The notes under the pieces are model-generated. The model was not told the origin of the DNA, ran no database searches, and was given only the letters and a program-made list of their open reading frames with translations. Positions 33,796 through 42,022 of a stretch of 64,000 nucleotides of DNA are shown here, piece after piece; positions within the stretch are counted from its first letter, which is position 1; the number at the start of each line of letters is the position of its first letter. A program made the position numbers and the translations under genes. The DNA lies in NCBI GenBank assembly GCA_964583765.1, contig CAZOWW010000009.1, forward strand, positions 1 through 64,000, given 5' to 3'. This DNA is from CAZOWW01 sp964583765 (lineage in GTDB: Bacteria > Actinomycetota > Actinomycetes > Actinomycetales > Kineosporiaceae).

Positions 33796-36298
33796 TCTTC
33801 CGCGATCTCGGTCGTGGAGGAACCCCCGTCGGAAGGCCGGCGGGGGTTCCTGTACGTCGACCTCGGGATCGATTTGCAGCAGTGAGCGCCAGGGGGTCAG
33901 GAAGGCACTGAGGTCGCCGGACGGCCAGAGGTCTGGGGACCGGGTCGAACTCCTTCCACCCGGTCGGCGGGCGCTCGTCCTCGCTGACCGTCCTGGGATC
34001 GCCGTCCTCGACGCCGGGCTGCGGCCTCGGGGGCCACGGGGGCGTGACCCCGGCCGAGGGGGCGGCCAGGGCGGCGGCGAGGCGGGCCCCCTCGACATCC
34101 ACATCGGGGAGCACCCGGTCGAGGGCGCGGGGCAGGGACCAGGCTCGTTCCCCGAGCAGCGACATCACCGCGGGCACGAGCGTCATGCGGACCAGGAAGG
34201 CATCGAACAGCACGCCGGCGGCCAGGGCGAAGCCCATGGACTTGACGATCGTCTCGTCCGAGAGCATGAAGCCGCTGAAGACGCCCACCATGATGGTCGC
34301 GGCGGCGGTGACCACACGGGCTCCGTGCGTCAGGCCCTTCGTGACGGCGACCTGCGCGTCCGCGCCGTGCACGTGCTCCTCGCGCATCCGCGTGACGAGG
34401 AAGACCTCGTAGTCCATCGCCAGGCCGAAGAGCAGGCCCACCAGCAGGATCGGCAGGAAGGACAGGATCGGCCCTGTGTTGTGCACCCCCAGCAGGCTCG
34501 CGCCCCAGCCCTTCTGGAACACGGCGACCACGGCGCCGAAGGTCGCAGCCATGCTGAGCAGGAAGCCGAGGGTGGCCTTGACGGGGACGACGAGGCTGCG
34601 GAACACGAGGAGCAGCAGGATCAGCGCCAGGCCGACGACGATGGCGAGGTACGGCAACAGGGCGTCGTCGAGGGTCCGGGAGACGTCGATGGCCACGGCG
34701 GTGGCGCCCGTCACGTAGGTCGGAGCGCCGGTCGTCAGACGCCATCCGGCCGTCCGGTCGCGCAGGGCGCGCACCAGGTCACCGGTCCTCGCGTCGTCCG
34801 GGCCGCTCGTCGGCACGACCGTCTGGATGGCCAGGTCCCCGCGCGGGCTCAGCACCGGAGGTGAGGCGAAGGCGACGCCGGGCACCGCGGTGAGCCCGGC
34901 GCGCAGGGTGGCCACGGCGGCGGAGCGGTCGCGGGCTTCGGTGAGATCGGTGACCAGCACAAGCGGTCCGTCGGCGCCGGGTCCGAACGCCGCGGCGATC
35001 TCGTCGTAGGCCCGTCGTTGCGTGGAGCCCGAGGCCGCGGTCCCGTCCGAGGGCATGCCCAGACGCATGTCCGCGGCCGGCACGGCCAGTACGCCCAGTC
35101 CGGCCACGACCGCGAGGAGCACGACGACCCGACGGCGCTGGACGAAGCCGGCCCAACGGCTGCCCCAGGTGTGCGCCGTGGTCCCGGCCGTCGCGTTGCC
35201 GTGGAGGGCGGTGGCGTCCTTGGCCGTCCCGCGGGCGGAGGTGGCGTCGGCGAGGGCCGGGCCGGCGTCCGTCCGAGGTCGGCGCGCGGCACGGCCCAGG
35301 ACCCGGCTCCCCAGGAAACCGAGCATCGCGGGCAGCAGGGTGAGTGCGATGAGCACGGAGCCGGCGACCGTCCCGGCCGCCGCCAGACCCATCGCGGTGA
35401 GGAAGGGGATGCCGACGACGGAGAGCGCGGAGAGCGCGATGACCACGGTGGCCCCGGCGAAGACGACCGCGGAGCCCGCTGTCCCGACCGCTCGCCCCGC
35501 AGCCTCGGGTCCGGGCAGGCCCGAGGCCAGTTCCTGCCGGTAGCGGGAGAGGATGAAGAGCGCGTAGTCGATGGCCACGGCCAGTCCGAGCATCATCGCC
35601 AGGGTCCCGCTCGTCGTGCTCATCTCGACGAAACCGGATGCGGTCGAGATACCGAGCATGCCCAGCCCTACGCCCACCAGCGCGTTGAGCAGGGGAAGCC
35701 CGGCCGCGACCAGCGATCCCAGGGTGATCACCAGGACGATCGCGGCCAGGGCCAGTCCGATGCCCTCCGACCCGCCCTGGCGGATCTTCGCCGCTGCGGC
35801 CTCGCCGCCGAAGTCCACGCGGAGCCCGGCGGAGGTGGCGGTACGGCCGGCCGCGAAGAGCGAGCGCTGGTCGTCGTCGGTGATCTGCTGGGCGCGCACG
35901 GTGTACATCACGGTGGCGTAGGCGGTCCGCCCGTCCGGGGAGAGGGCGCCCGTGCGGAACGGGTCGGTGACCGAGGCCACGTGCGGCAATGCCGTCAGCC
36001 TGGTGACGGCGCGTTCCACGGCGGCGGTGGCTCCGGGGGCGGTGACCTTGGACGTGCCGTCCGCGACGAACACCACCCGCGCGGACGCGCCGTCCGCGCC
36101 GGAGCCGGGCAGGCGGTGCGCGAGGAGGTCCAGGGCCCGCTGCGACTCGGTGCCGGGGAGCGAGAACGCGTTCGACATCGTGCCGGACATCGTCCCGGCC
36201 AGGACGCCGGCGAGCAGGAGCGCGAGCAGCCAGAGCGTCGCGACGAGTCGGTGACGGCGGTATGCCGCCCGGCCCAGTCGGTACAGGAATGTGGCCAT
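33764..36298 (-). CDS. MMPL/RND-superfamily membrane transporter
   Basis: This 844-residue MMPL-type exporter has the usual duplicated layout: one N-terminal helix, a large extracytoplasmic loop (about 45-185), five helices, a second loop and five more helices ending near residue 730. VEMSTTSGTLAMMLGLAVAIDYALFILSRYRQE and LLVGLLFGLAMDYEVFLVTRMREE are the paired helix-4 and helix-10 motifs with the proton-relay Asp-Tyr. Actinobacterial MMPL proteins export lipids or drugs. The last 80 or so residues are Arg/Pro-rich and run through the terminator and 3' end of the convergent inhibitor gene, so the natural stop may have been lost. A TetR gene is divergent, with operator-like repeats between. 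Confidence 0.9.
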   Translation of the reverse strand: MATFLYRLGRAAYRRHRLVATLWLLALLLAGVLAGTMSGTMSNAFSLPGTESQRALDLLAHRLPGSGADGASARVVFVADGTSKVTAPGATAAVERAVTRLTALPHVASVTDPFRTGALSPDGRTAYATVMYTVRAQQITDDDQRSLFAAGRTATSAGLRVDFGGEAAAAKIRQGGSEGIGLALAAIVLVITLGSLVAAGLPLLNALVGVGLGMLGISTASGFVEMSTTSGTLAMMLGLAVAIDYALFILSRYRQELASGLPGPEAAGRAVGTAGSAVVFAGATVVIALSALSVVGIPFLTAMGLAAAGTVAGSVLIALTLLPAMLGFLGSRVLGRAARRPRTDAGPALADATSARGTAKDATALHGNATAGTTAHTWGSRWAGFVQRRRVVVLLAVVAGLGVLAVPAADMRLGMPSDGTAASGSTQRRAYDEIAAAFGPGADGPLVLVTDLTEARDRSAAVATLRAGLTAVPGVAFASPPVLSPRGDLAIQTVVPTSGPDDARTGDLVRALRDRTAGWRLTTGAPTYVTGATAVAIDVSRTLDDALLPYLAIVVGLALILLLLVFRSLVVPVKATLGFLLSMAATFGAVVAVFQKGWGASLLGVHNTGPILSFLPILLVGLLFGLAMDYEVFLVTRMREEHVHGADAQVAVTKGLTHGARVVTAAATIMVGVFSGFMLSDETIVKSMGFALAAGVLFDAFLVRMTLVPAVMSLLGERAWSLPRALDRVLPDVDVEGARLAAALAAPSAGVTPPWPPRPQPGVEDGDPRTVSEDERPPTGWKEFDPVPRPLAVRRPQCLPDPLALTAANRSRGRRTGTPAGLPTGVPPRPRSRKITRRRSTSPA
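33818..33851. terminator. Terminator of the inhibitor gene, inside the MMPL frame
   Basis: A 14-bp stem with one G-T pair (33818-33831 with 33838-33851, 6-nt loop) lies 22 nt after the inhibitor stop. It also falls within the last codons of the convergent MMPL frame. Confidence 0.75.
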
Positions 36299-36398
36299 GG
36301 ATGCGCCTCCCCGGGCGTTCGGTGCGATCCCCCGGACCGCGATGGTGTGCCGCGCCGTCGTCCGTGCGGCGGGGCTCTCCTGCGAGCATCCCCATTAG

Positions 36399-36439
36399 CT
36401 AGTCGATCGGCTAGGTTTCTATGTTACACGATCGGCTAG
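36399..36439. promoter_or_regulatory. TetR-type operator repeats upstream of MMPL
   Basis: CTAGTCGATCGGCTAG (36399-36414) is a 16-bp palindrome with one mismatched pair. Its right part, CGATCGGCTAG, is repeated exactly at 36429-36439, 25 bp away. The block lies 101-141 bp before the MMPL start, in an AT-richer patch typical of a promoter. Confidence 0.6.
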
Positions 36440-36548
36440 CTCTCCGGACGTGGCGCGTGTCTCGTCCCGGACCCGGTCCGCGCGGTACCTTCCGGGAGGC
36501 CGCGAGTCGTTGGTGGACCGTGGGACCGGAACGCGTCGTGGACCGTGC

Positions 36549-36632
36549 GACCGGAACCCGTGGTGGGCGACGGCGACGCAAACTTGGGGTGGGCTACGCC
36601 GACCGGAACCCGTGGTGGGCTACGCCGACCGG
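36549..36632 (+). repeat. Short direct repeats upstream of the TetR gene
   Basis: A 20-bp sequence occurs at 36549-36568 and 36601-36620, and an overlapping 19-bp sequence at 36588-36606 and 36614-36632 (26-bp period). Confidence 0.75.
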
Positions 36633-36709
36633 TAGGGGCAACCTCGGACGGCTGTGGGCGTGGCTGACAAGGGCTGACAGGGACGGGCGGAGCCGGGAGG
36701 TGCAGGGCG

Positions 36710-37276
36710 ATGGCCAGGCCGGTGGGACGCCGGGGGGAGACCCGCAATCGCGTGATCATCGCCGCCCTGGAGCTGTTCGCCCAGCACGGGATCGGCGGGA
36801 CCTCGCTGCAGATGATCGCCGACCACCTCGGACTCACCAAGGCCGCGGTCTACTTCCAGTTCCAGACCAAGGAGGACATCATCCTGGCGGTCGTTCAGCC
36901 CGCGTTCGACCAGATGGAGGTCTTCCTGACCGCCGCGGAGTCCGAGCCGGACGCCGCCCGTCGCCTGGAACTGGTCGTGGAGGGCCTGGTCGACCTGGTC
37001 CTGGATCACGGTGCGGTGATGCTCGCGTTGCAGGGAGACCCCGGACTCGGGCAGATCCTGCGCACCCATCCCGAGCAGCAGGACCGGATCGTCCGGCTGA
37101 GCGCTCAGCTCAACGGGCCGTCCCCGGACGTGTCCCGCCAGGTGGCGGTGGCAATGGTCGGAGGGGGTCTGATGCTCATCGGCGGTGATCCGGTGCTGCG
37201 CACGGCCGATGCCGGGGTGTTGCGCACGGAACTGCTCGCCGCGGCCTGGCGTCTGCTGCGTCCGTTCGTGCGGTGA
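36710..37276 (+). CDS. TetR-family transcriptional regulator
   Basis: This 188-residue regulator has an N-terminal TetR helix-turn-helix (NRVIIAALELFAQHGIGGTSLQMIADHLGLTKAAVYFQFQTKEDI, in pieces from residue 13 to 57) and an all-helical ligand domain of a subtype I cannot name. It is divergent from the MMPL exporter gene and is the obvious candidate repressor for the operator repeats between them. The ATG has a good GGGAGG RBS. Confidence 0.92.
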   Translation: MARPVGRRGETRNRVIIAALELFAQHGIGGTSLQMIADHLGLTKAAVYFQFQTKEDIILAVVQPAFDQMEVFLTAAESEPDAARRLELVVEGLVDLVLDHGAVMLALQGDPGLGQILRTHPEQQDRIVRLSAQLNGPSPDVSRQVAVAMVGGGLMLIGGDPVLRTADAGVLRTELLAAAWRLLRPFVR

Positions 37277-37523
37277 CCTCCGTTCGGGGCCGGTGTCCCC
37301 GGTCCGGCTCCGGTAGCGACGTCTGCTCGGGCACCGGCCTCGGTCCGCTTCCGGCAGGGACCTCGGCCCGGGGACCGGTCGCTCCTGGTCCGTCCGGTTC
37401 TGGTTGGCTGTTCCCGGCGCGCCCGGGTGGGGCGGTGCGGCGTCGTGAGGGCGTGTGCAGCCGCCGGGGTCCGGTGCGCCGCCCTGCGTGTCCCGAGCGC
37501 CGCCCTTCCCGAGAGGTGATCCC

Positions 37524-37991
37524 GTGTCCGTCGCCCGCCGTCCCGCTGTTCCGCTCTCGACCGGCTTGCTCCTCCTCGTCACATTGACCGGATGCGGCTC
37601 GGGGAACTCCGTGTCCGCTCCGACCACGTCGAGCGTGTCCGGCAGCCCGGGGGCCGTGGCCACGGTCGGTGCGGCGCAGCACCTGGACGTCTCCGCGTTC
37701 CAGGCGCTCGTGGGCAAGCCCGACGTCGTGGTGCTGGACGTGCGCACGCCGGAGGAATTCGCGCAGGGCCACATCATGACCGCGGTCAACCTTGACGTGA
37801 CTGCGGCCGATTTCGGCGCGAAGGTCGCCGGGCTCGATCGCACGAAGAGCTACGCCCTCTACTGCCGCACGGGAGTGCGTTCGGCCGGCGCGCTGTCGCG
37901 CCTGGTGGATGCCGGGTTCGCCAAGGCCGTCGACCTCAAGGGCGGCATCGTCGCGTGGTCGGCGGCCGGGCTGCCCGTGACCACGGGCTGA
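37524..37991 (+). CDS. Rhodanese-domain lipoprotein
   Basis: This 155-residue exported lipoprotein has a signal segment (about 8-23) ending in the lipobox LTGC, a short Ser/Thr-rich spacer and one rhodanese domain (about 55-150). DVRTPEEFAQGHIMTAVNLDV and the active-site loop YCRTGVRS, with the catalytic Cys, are intact, so sulfur transfer at the outer face of the membrane is possible. GAGAGG lies 7 nt before the GTG at 37524. No thiosulfate or sulfur-oxidation gene is nearby. Confidence 0.88.
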   Translation: MSVARRPAVPLSTGLLLLVTLTGCGSGNSVSAPTTSSVSGSPGAVATVGAAQHLDVSAFQALVGKPDVVVLDVRTPEEFAQGHIMTAVNLDVTAADFGAKVAGLDRTKSYALYCRTGVRSAGALSRLVDAGFAKAVDLKGGIVAWSAAGLPVTTG

Positions 37992-38092
37992 CGGTTCGCC
38001 GAGGCCGGACGCGTGGGGTCCGAGGTCCGCGGTCCGAAGCGTGGGGTCCGAGGCGCCGGTCCGTCCGGACTGGTGGGCGCGGTGCGATTGGG

Positions 38093-38098
38093 TAAGCT
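38093..38098 (+). promoter_or_regulatory. -10 box of a probable leaderless transcript (M20 amidohydrolase)
   Basis: TAAGCT ends 8 nt before the GTG start codon at 38107, and no RBS is visible. Confidence 0.35.
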
Positions 38099-38106
38099 CA
38101 CGGCGC

Positions 38107-39294
38107 GTGACCCAAGCCACCACCGAGTTTCTCTCCGCGCAGGTGGAGGCAATGCACGACGAGCTGGTCGCCTTCCGCCGGGACCTGCACGCCCACCCAG
38201 AACTGAGCCGGTACGAGGTGCGCACGACCGAGCGGGTGGGCGAGCGGCTGAAGGCCGCCGGGCTCGATCCGCAGCCGTTGTCGGGCACCGGGCTCTACTG
38301 CGACATCGGGGATCCGGGGGCCCCGATCGTGGCCCTGCGCGCGGACATCGACGCGCTGCCGGTCACCGAGACCACCGGACTGCCCTTCGCCTCGACGGTT
38401 CCCGGCATCGCGCATGCCTGCGGCCATGATGTGCACACCACGGTTGTGCTGGGAGCGGGGTTGCTGCTCGCCCGGCTCCTCGGCGAGGACTTCCCCGGAC
38501 GGTCGCCCCGTCGGGTGCGGTTGGTGTTCCAGCCCGCCGAGGAGGTGACACCGGGCGGGGCCCTCGACGTCGTCGCAGCCGGTGTGCTCGAGGGAGCGAA
38601 CGCCGTCTACGCCCTGCACTGCGACCCGCGGCTGGACGTCGGGGGCATCGGGTCCCGGGTGGGGGCGATCACCTCGGCGTTCGACCATGTCCGGGTGGTG
38701 CTGCACGGACCGGGCGGTCACACCTCGCGCCCGCACCTCACGGCGGACCTGGTGTACGCGCTCGCCCAGGTGGTGAGCCAGGTCCCGGCCGCGATGGTGC
38801 GACGGATCGACCCGCGCTCGGTCGTCAACCTCACCTGGGGACGCATCGAAGCCGGGCACGCGGCCAACGCGGTGCCGTCCGAGGGACTGCTCGAGGGAAG
38901 TCTGCGGTGCATGGACTCGCGTACCTGGGAGGTCGTCGCCGAGATCGTGGAGGAGCTGGTCGCTGCCGTCTCGTCCCCCTACGGCGTCACCTCGGAGGTG
39001 GCGGTCACCCGGGGGGTGCCACCGGTCGACAACGACGAGCTCCGGGTCGATGCCCTGGAACGGGCCGCCCGGGCAGTGCTCGGACCGGATTCGGTGTCCC
39101 TGGCGGAGCAGTCCCTGGGAGGCGAGGACTTCGCCTGGTACCTGCGTGAGGTACCGGGGGCGCTCGCCCGGCTGGGTACGCGCACTCCCGGGGGACGGAC
39201 CTACGACCTGCACCAGGGGGATCTCGTGGTCGACGAGCGGGCCGTCGCCGTGGGGACACGCCTTCTGGTGGCCCTCGCGCTCGGCATCCGGTGA
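38107..39294 (+). CDS. M20-family amidohydrolase (AmiA/AmiB-like)
   Basis: This 395-residue zinc-dependent aminoacylase/amidohydrolase of the M20D group hydrolyses N-acyl amino acids or similar amides in the cytoplasm. Family features are FRRDLHAHPELS at the N-terminus, VALRADIDALPVTE, HACGHDVHTTVVLGA (metal ligands), FQPAEE with the catalytic Glu, and the GGEDFAWYL ligand near the end. A dimerisation domain lies about 175-290. It corresponds to mycobacterial AmiA1/AmiB1, which also sit near deoD and pmmB. The GTG at 38107 is the most upstream plausible start; an ATG at 38152 is possible. Confidence 0.9.
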   Translation: MTQATTEFLSAQVEAMHDELVAFRRDLHAHPELSRYEVRTTERVGERLKAAGLDPQPLSGTGLYCDIGDPGAPIVALRADIDALPVTETTGLPFASTVPGIAHACGHDVHTTVVLGAGLLLARLLGEDFPGRSPRRVRLVFQPAEEVTPGGALDVVAAGVLEGANAVYALHCDPRLDVGGIGSRVGAITSAFDHVRVVLHGPGGHTSRPHLTADLVYALAQVVSQVPAAMVRRIDPRSVVNLTWGRIEAGHAANAVPSEGLLEGSLRCMDSRTWEVVAEIVEELVAAVSSPYGVTSEVAVTRGVPPVDNDELRVDALERAARAVLGPDSVSLAEQSLGGEDFAWYLREVPGALARLGTRTPGGRTYDLHQGDLVVDERAVAVGTRLLVALALGIR

Positions 39295-39301
39295 CCTCGC
39301 C

Positions 39302-39808
39302 GTGAGCGGTCCTGCCGCCGAGGGATCAGCGTCGACACCAGGGTCGGAGCCGGTGCCTGCGGGAGAGCCTGTCTCCGCACCTGTGGGGAAGCTGGTACCT
39401 ACAGGGGAGTCCGCCGCCCCGGGGGGATGCGCGCCCGGTCTCGTCCCAGGACCCGGTCCGTGGCGACCCGCGGAGACCGATCCCGACCCGAGATTCTCGA
39501 TGGCCAACGAACGCACCGCGCTCGCCTGGGTGCGGACCGGACTGGCCGTGGTGGGCGCGGGGGTGGGACTGACCTCGCTGGTGCGGGTCACCGACCTGCC
39601 CGAGGTGCTCTACGTCGTCTCGGTCTTCCTGTGCCTCGTCGGCGCCGCGGCCGCGGTGACCTCGGTGAACGGCTGGCGTCGTCGGGAGCACGCCATGCGG
39701 ACCGGTGCGCCCCTGCCCTTTCCCAGGCCTCTGCCCTGGCTGGCCGGAGCCGTGGCACTCGCCGGCTTGGTGACGGCGGGCGCGGTCTGGGCCTCGGCCC
39801 GCGGCTGA
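39302..39808 (+). CDS. DUF202 (YidH-type) small membrane protein
   Basis: This 168-residue protein has a disordered, Pro/Gly-rich N-terminal third followed by a DUF202 domain: RFSMANERTALAWVRTGLAVVGAGVGL is the conserved first-helix motif, and two more transmembrane helices follow (YVVSVFLCLVGAAAAV and LAGAVALAGLVTAGAVW). The function of the family is not known. The GTG start lies 7 nt past the M20 gene stop, so the two are probably co-transcribed. The N-terminal extension before residue 65 is unusual for the family; an internal start cannot be excluded. Confidence 0.8.
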   Translation: MSGPAAEGSASTPGSEPVPAGEPVSAPVGKLVPTGESAAPGGCAPGLVPGPGPWRPAETDPDPRFSMANERTALAWVRTGLAVVGAGVGLTSLVRVTDLPEVLYVVSVFLCLVGAAAAVTSVNGWRRREHAMRTGAPLPFPRPLPWLAGAVALAGLVTAGAVWASARG

Positions 39809-39842
39809 GGTGCGTGCCTCCCCCCGGGCAGCGGGCGGGGTC

Positions 39843-39906
39843 GTGAGACAGGGCCACGAGCCGGGTTTGTGAGACAGGGCCGCGAGCCGGGTTTGTGAGG
39901 CAGGGA
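39843..39906 (+). repeat. 26-bp tandem repeat, two and a half copies
   Basis: Two 26-bp units differing at one base (39843-39868 and 39869-39894) and a third partial unit run head to tail after the DUF202 gene. Confidence 0.85.
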
Positions 39907-39917
39907 CCCAGAACGGG

Positions 39918-39952
39918 GGCGTCGGCAGGCTCGCGAGGAACCCGCCGACGCC
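39918..39952. terminator. Possible bidirectional terminator after DUF202 and YbjQ genes
   Basis: A 9-bp inverted repeat (39918-39926 with 39944-39952) with a long 17-nt loop lies between two convergent genes. The long loop makes it a weak candidate. Confidence 0.35.
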
Positions 39953-40049
39953 ACGTTCCGGGAGTGCGCACGTGCTGAGGGTGCACAGCAGGACCCGTGA
40001 GCGGCCCGTCGTCAGTGGCGGTGCCGTCGCAGTCCGGCTCTCGGAACCG

Positions 40050-40376
40050 TCAGCCGGCCAGGGGACGGACCACGACCGCCGTGCCGTAGGCGCAGATCTC
40101 GGTCCACGTCGTGCCCAGTTCGCTCGTGTCGAACCGCATCGCGATGATGGCGTTGCCGCCCCGACGACCGGCCTCCTCCACCAGGCGGGCGATCGCCTGT
40201 TCCCGTCCCTGGGCCAGCATCGTCGTCATGCCCTTGAGCTCACCGCCGACCAGGGACTTGAAGCTCGCACCGATCTGGGAACCGAGGTTGCGCGAGCGGA
40301 CGGTGAGGCCGAACGCCTCGCCGAGGACCTGCGTGATCTGGTAACCGGGCAGGTCGTTGCCTGTCGTGATGAGCAT
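40050..40376 (-). CDS. YbjQ (DUF74)-family protein
   Basis: This 108-residue cytoplasmic protein belongs to the YbjQ/UPF0145 family, small pentameric proteins sometimes called heavy-metal-binding on structural grounds. Typical stretches are the N-terminal ITTGNDLPGYQITQVLG, FKSLVGGELKGMT and GGNAIIAMRFDTSELGTTWTEICAYGTAV. The function is not established. GGAGGAAGTC precedes the ATG. It stands alone between the DUF202 gene and the glycyl-radical enzyme gene. Confidence 0.92.
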   Translation of the reverse strand: MLITTGNDLPGYQITQVLGEAFGLTVRSRNLGSQIGASFKSLVGGELKGMTTMLAQGREQAIARLVEEAGRRGGNAIIAMRFDTSELGTTWTEICAYGTAVVVRPLAG

Positions 40377-40561
40377 GACTTCCTCCGTCTTCCTGGGGTG
40401 GGCCGGGTCGCGCAGGACGTCCGGGGTTTCCTGGATGTCCCCGTCCTCCTGGGCGGCTGCGTGATCGGGACCCTACTCCGCGATCTTCGCGAAGCCGGGT
40501 CGGACGAACCGTCGTGTCCGGGTCCGGGACGTTCGGCCCACGCGGACGGGAGTCGCCTTCC

Positions 40562-40567
40562 TAGCGT
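40562..40567 (+). promoter_or_regulatory. -10 box of a probable leaderless transcript (glycyl-radical enzyme)
   Basis: TAGCGT ends 6 nt before the ATG at 40574, and there is no RBS. The hexamer is identical to the one before the dihydroorotase-like gene. Confidence 0.5.
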
Positions 40568-40573
40568 GGACAC

Positions 40574-42022
40574 ATGTCCAGCATCGGGCCCTGGAGTCTG
40601 GCCCCGGAGTACGCACGCCTGGTGAAACGAGGGAGCAATCACCTCCAGTTCCCCGGGGTGACGACTCTCACCCAGGCGCTCCGGGCCCTCCGGGCCGCCG
40701 TCGTGGCCCTGCCGTCGGGCCTGAACCACGGACCGGCCTTCGGGTCCCTGGACGCTCTGCTCCTGCCCCTGGCGACCGGCGTCGATCCGGACGTGGTGGA
40801 CGCCGAGATCGGGTCGTTCTGGCAGGAGCTCGATCACCTCGCGGCTGGTTCCGCCACGGCTGTGGTGGGTCCCGAGCTCACGCCTGTGTCCGAGGCGCTG
40901 CTGCGCGCCGAACGCGAGCACGGCCGGACATCCGAGGCGCTGCTGTTCGTGCGGCCGGACCCGGGCCGGGACGACGGCCTGATCCAGGAGGCGGTGCACA
41001 CCCTGCTGGCCACGGGGCGGATCCACCTGGCGGACGGGCGGCGCGACCTCGCGGTCGTCCGCGGCGGTTCCCTGGCCGTGCCCGGCGGTTCGCTGGCCGC
41101 GCTGAGCGCTCCGGGAGGAGAGGTTCCGGGCGGCCACCAGGGTCTGCGGTTGGTGCCGGTCGGGTGCGGACGGTCGGTGCCTGCGGGCGGTGGCGTGCAC
41201 GCCGTGACCGTGCTGGACCTGGTCGGGACCTCGGGAGGGCTCGGACCCGGTGGGGCTCCGGAGTACGACGGCGCGCCCTCGGCACGGGTGCCGTCGGAGT
41301 CGGGGCTCAGGCCGTACCTGGAGTCCGTGCTGCCCGTGCGGGTGGGCAGAGCGCTGTACCGGTTGCGGCTCCTGGTGCGCGATCGGGTGGAGGGCTCGAC
41401 CTTCTTCGAGGACTCATGGCTCGTCCGGGAGGGGCTGGTGCACCGCGACCGGTTCACCGCGGTGCTGGAGCTCGCGGGTGTCGCCGAGGCGGCCCGCCGG
41501 GCACTGGGCGTGGACACGGCCTCCCCCGAACCGGAGTTGATCGCGGAGGCCGCACTGCGGATCACCGATCGGGTCGCCGAGCTCGTCGCGGCCGAATCGC
41601 TTCCGTACTGCGACGGCACCGCAGGCCGGGCGATGCTCCGCGGGGCTGCCGGAACGGGGTTGGGCGCGGTCTTCGACCCCGCCGATCGGTCCGTGCCGGT
41701 GGACCCCGGCCGGTTGGAACCGCCGCCCCCACGGCCCTACGAAGGTCTTCGGGCCGCCGCTCCGCTGAGCGCAATGTTCCCGGCGGGGATCTGCGAACAG
41801 GTGAGTCTGGATCCCGCGGTCGTGGAGAATCCCCGCGCCGCCGAGGACCTCCTCCGGGGGGCACTGCGGGTGGGGGTGCCCGAGGTGGCCGCGAGTGTCG
41901 CCGTGGATGCGGGACCGGTGACTCCCCGGGTGACAGGCTTCTACGCGCGGCGCCGGGACGTGGTGGCGCTGCGCGAGGCCGCGGCCCGCAAGGTCGAGGA
42001 GATCCTGGGAAGGCGCGGGTGA
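40574..42022 (+). CDS. Probable glycyl-radical enzyme, YjjI-like
   Basis: This 482-residue protein is assigned mainly by its C-terminus and partner. TPRVTGFYARRRDV has the layout of a glycyl-radical loop (RVxG(Y/F)), with G455 28 residues from the end, as in pyruvate formate-lyase, NrdD and E. coli YjjI, whose loop as I recall reads RITGYLVRR. C407 (AGICEQVS) and C346 (PYCDGTAG) are candidates for the thiyl-radical Cys. The gene overlaps a radical-SAM activase gene by 4 nt, the usual pairing for such enzymes. The substrate of YjjI proteins is unknown. The enzyme would work only under oxygen limitation. A leaderless start is likely. The family call is moderate because only the loop and context are clear. 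Confidence 0.65.
   Translation: MSSIGPWSLAPEYARLVKRGSNHLQFPGVTTLTQALRALRAAVVALPSGLNHGPAFGSLDALLLPLATGVDPDVVDAEIGSFWQELDHLAAGSATAVVGPELTPVSEALLRAEREHGRTSEALLFVRPDPGRDDGLIQEAVHTLLATGRIHLADGRRDLAVVRGGSLAVPGGSLAALSAPGGEVPGGHQGLRLVPVGCGRSVPAGGGVHAVTVLDLVGTSGGLGPGGAPEYDGAPSARVPSESGLRPYLESVLPVRVGRALYRLRLLVRDRVEGSTFFEDSWLVREGLVHRDRFTAVLELAGVAEAARRALGVDTASPEPELIAEAALRITDRVAELVAAESLPYCDGTAGRAMLRGAAGTGLGAVFDPADRSVPVDPGRLEPPPPRPYEGLRAAAPLSAMFPAGICEQVSLDPAVVENPRAAEDLLRGALRVGVPEVAASVAVDAGPVTPRVTGFYARRRDVVALREAAARKVEEILGRRG

Larger units (their letters stand above)
36299..36709. other. Divergent control region between MMPL and TetR genes
   Basis: The 411 bp contain the operator-like repeats at 36399-36439 next to the MMPL gene, and a block of short direct repeats at 36549-36632 next to the TetR gene. 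GGGAGGTGCAGGG just before 36710 is the TetR-gene RBS. I see no further gene. Confidence 0.6.
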
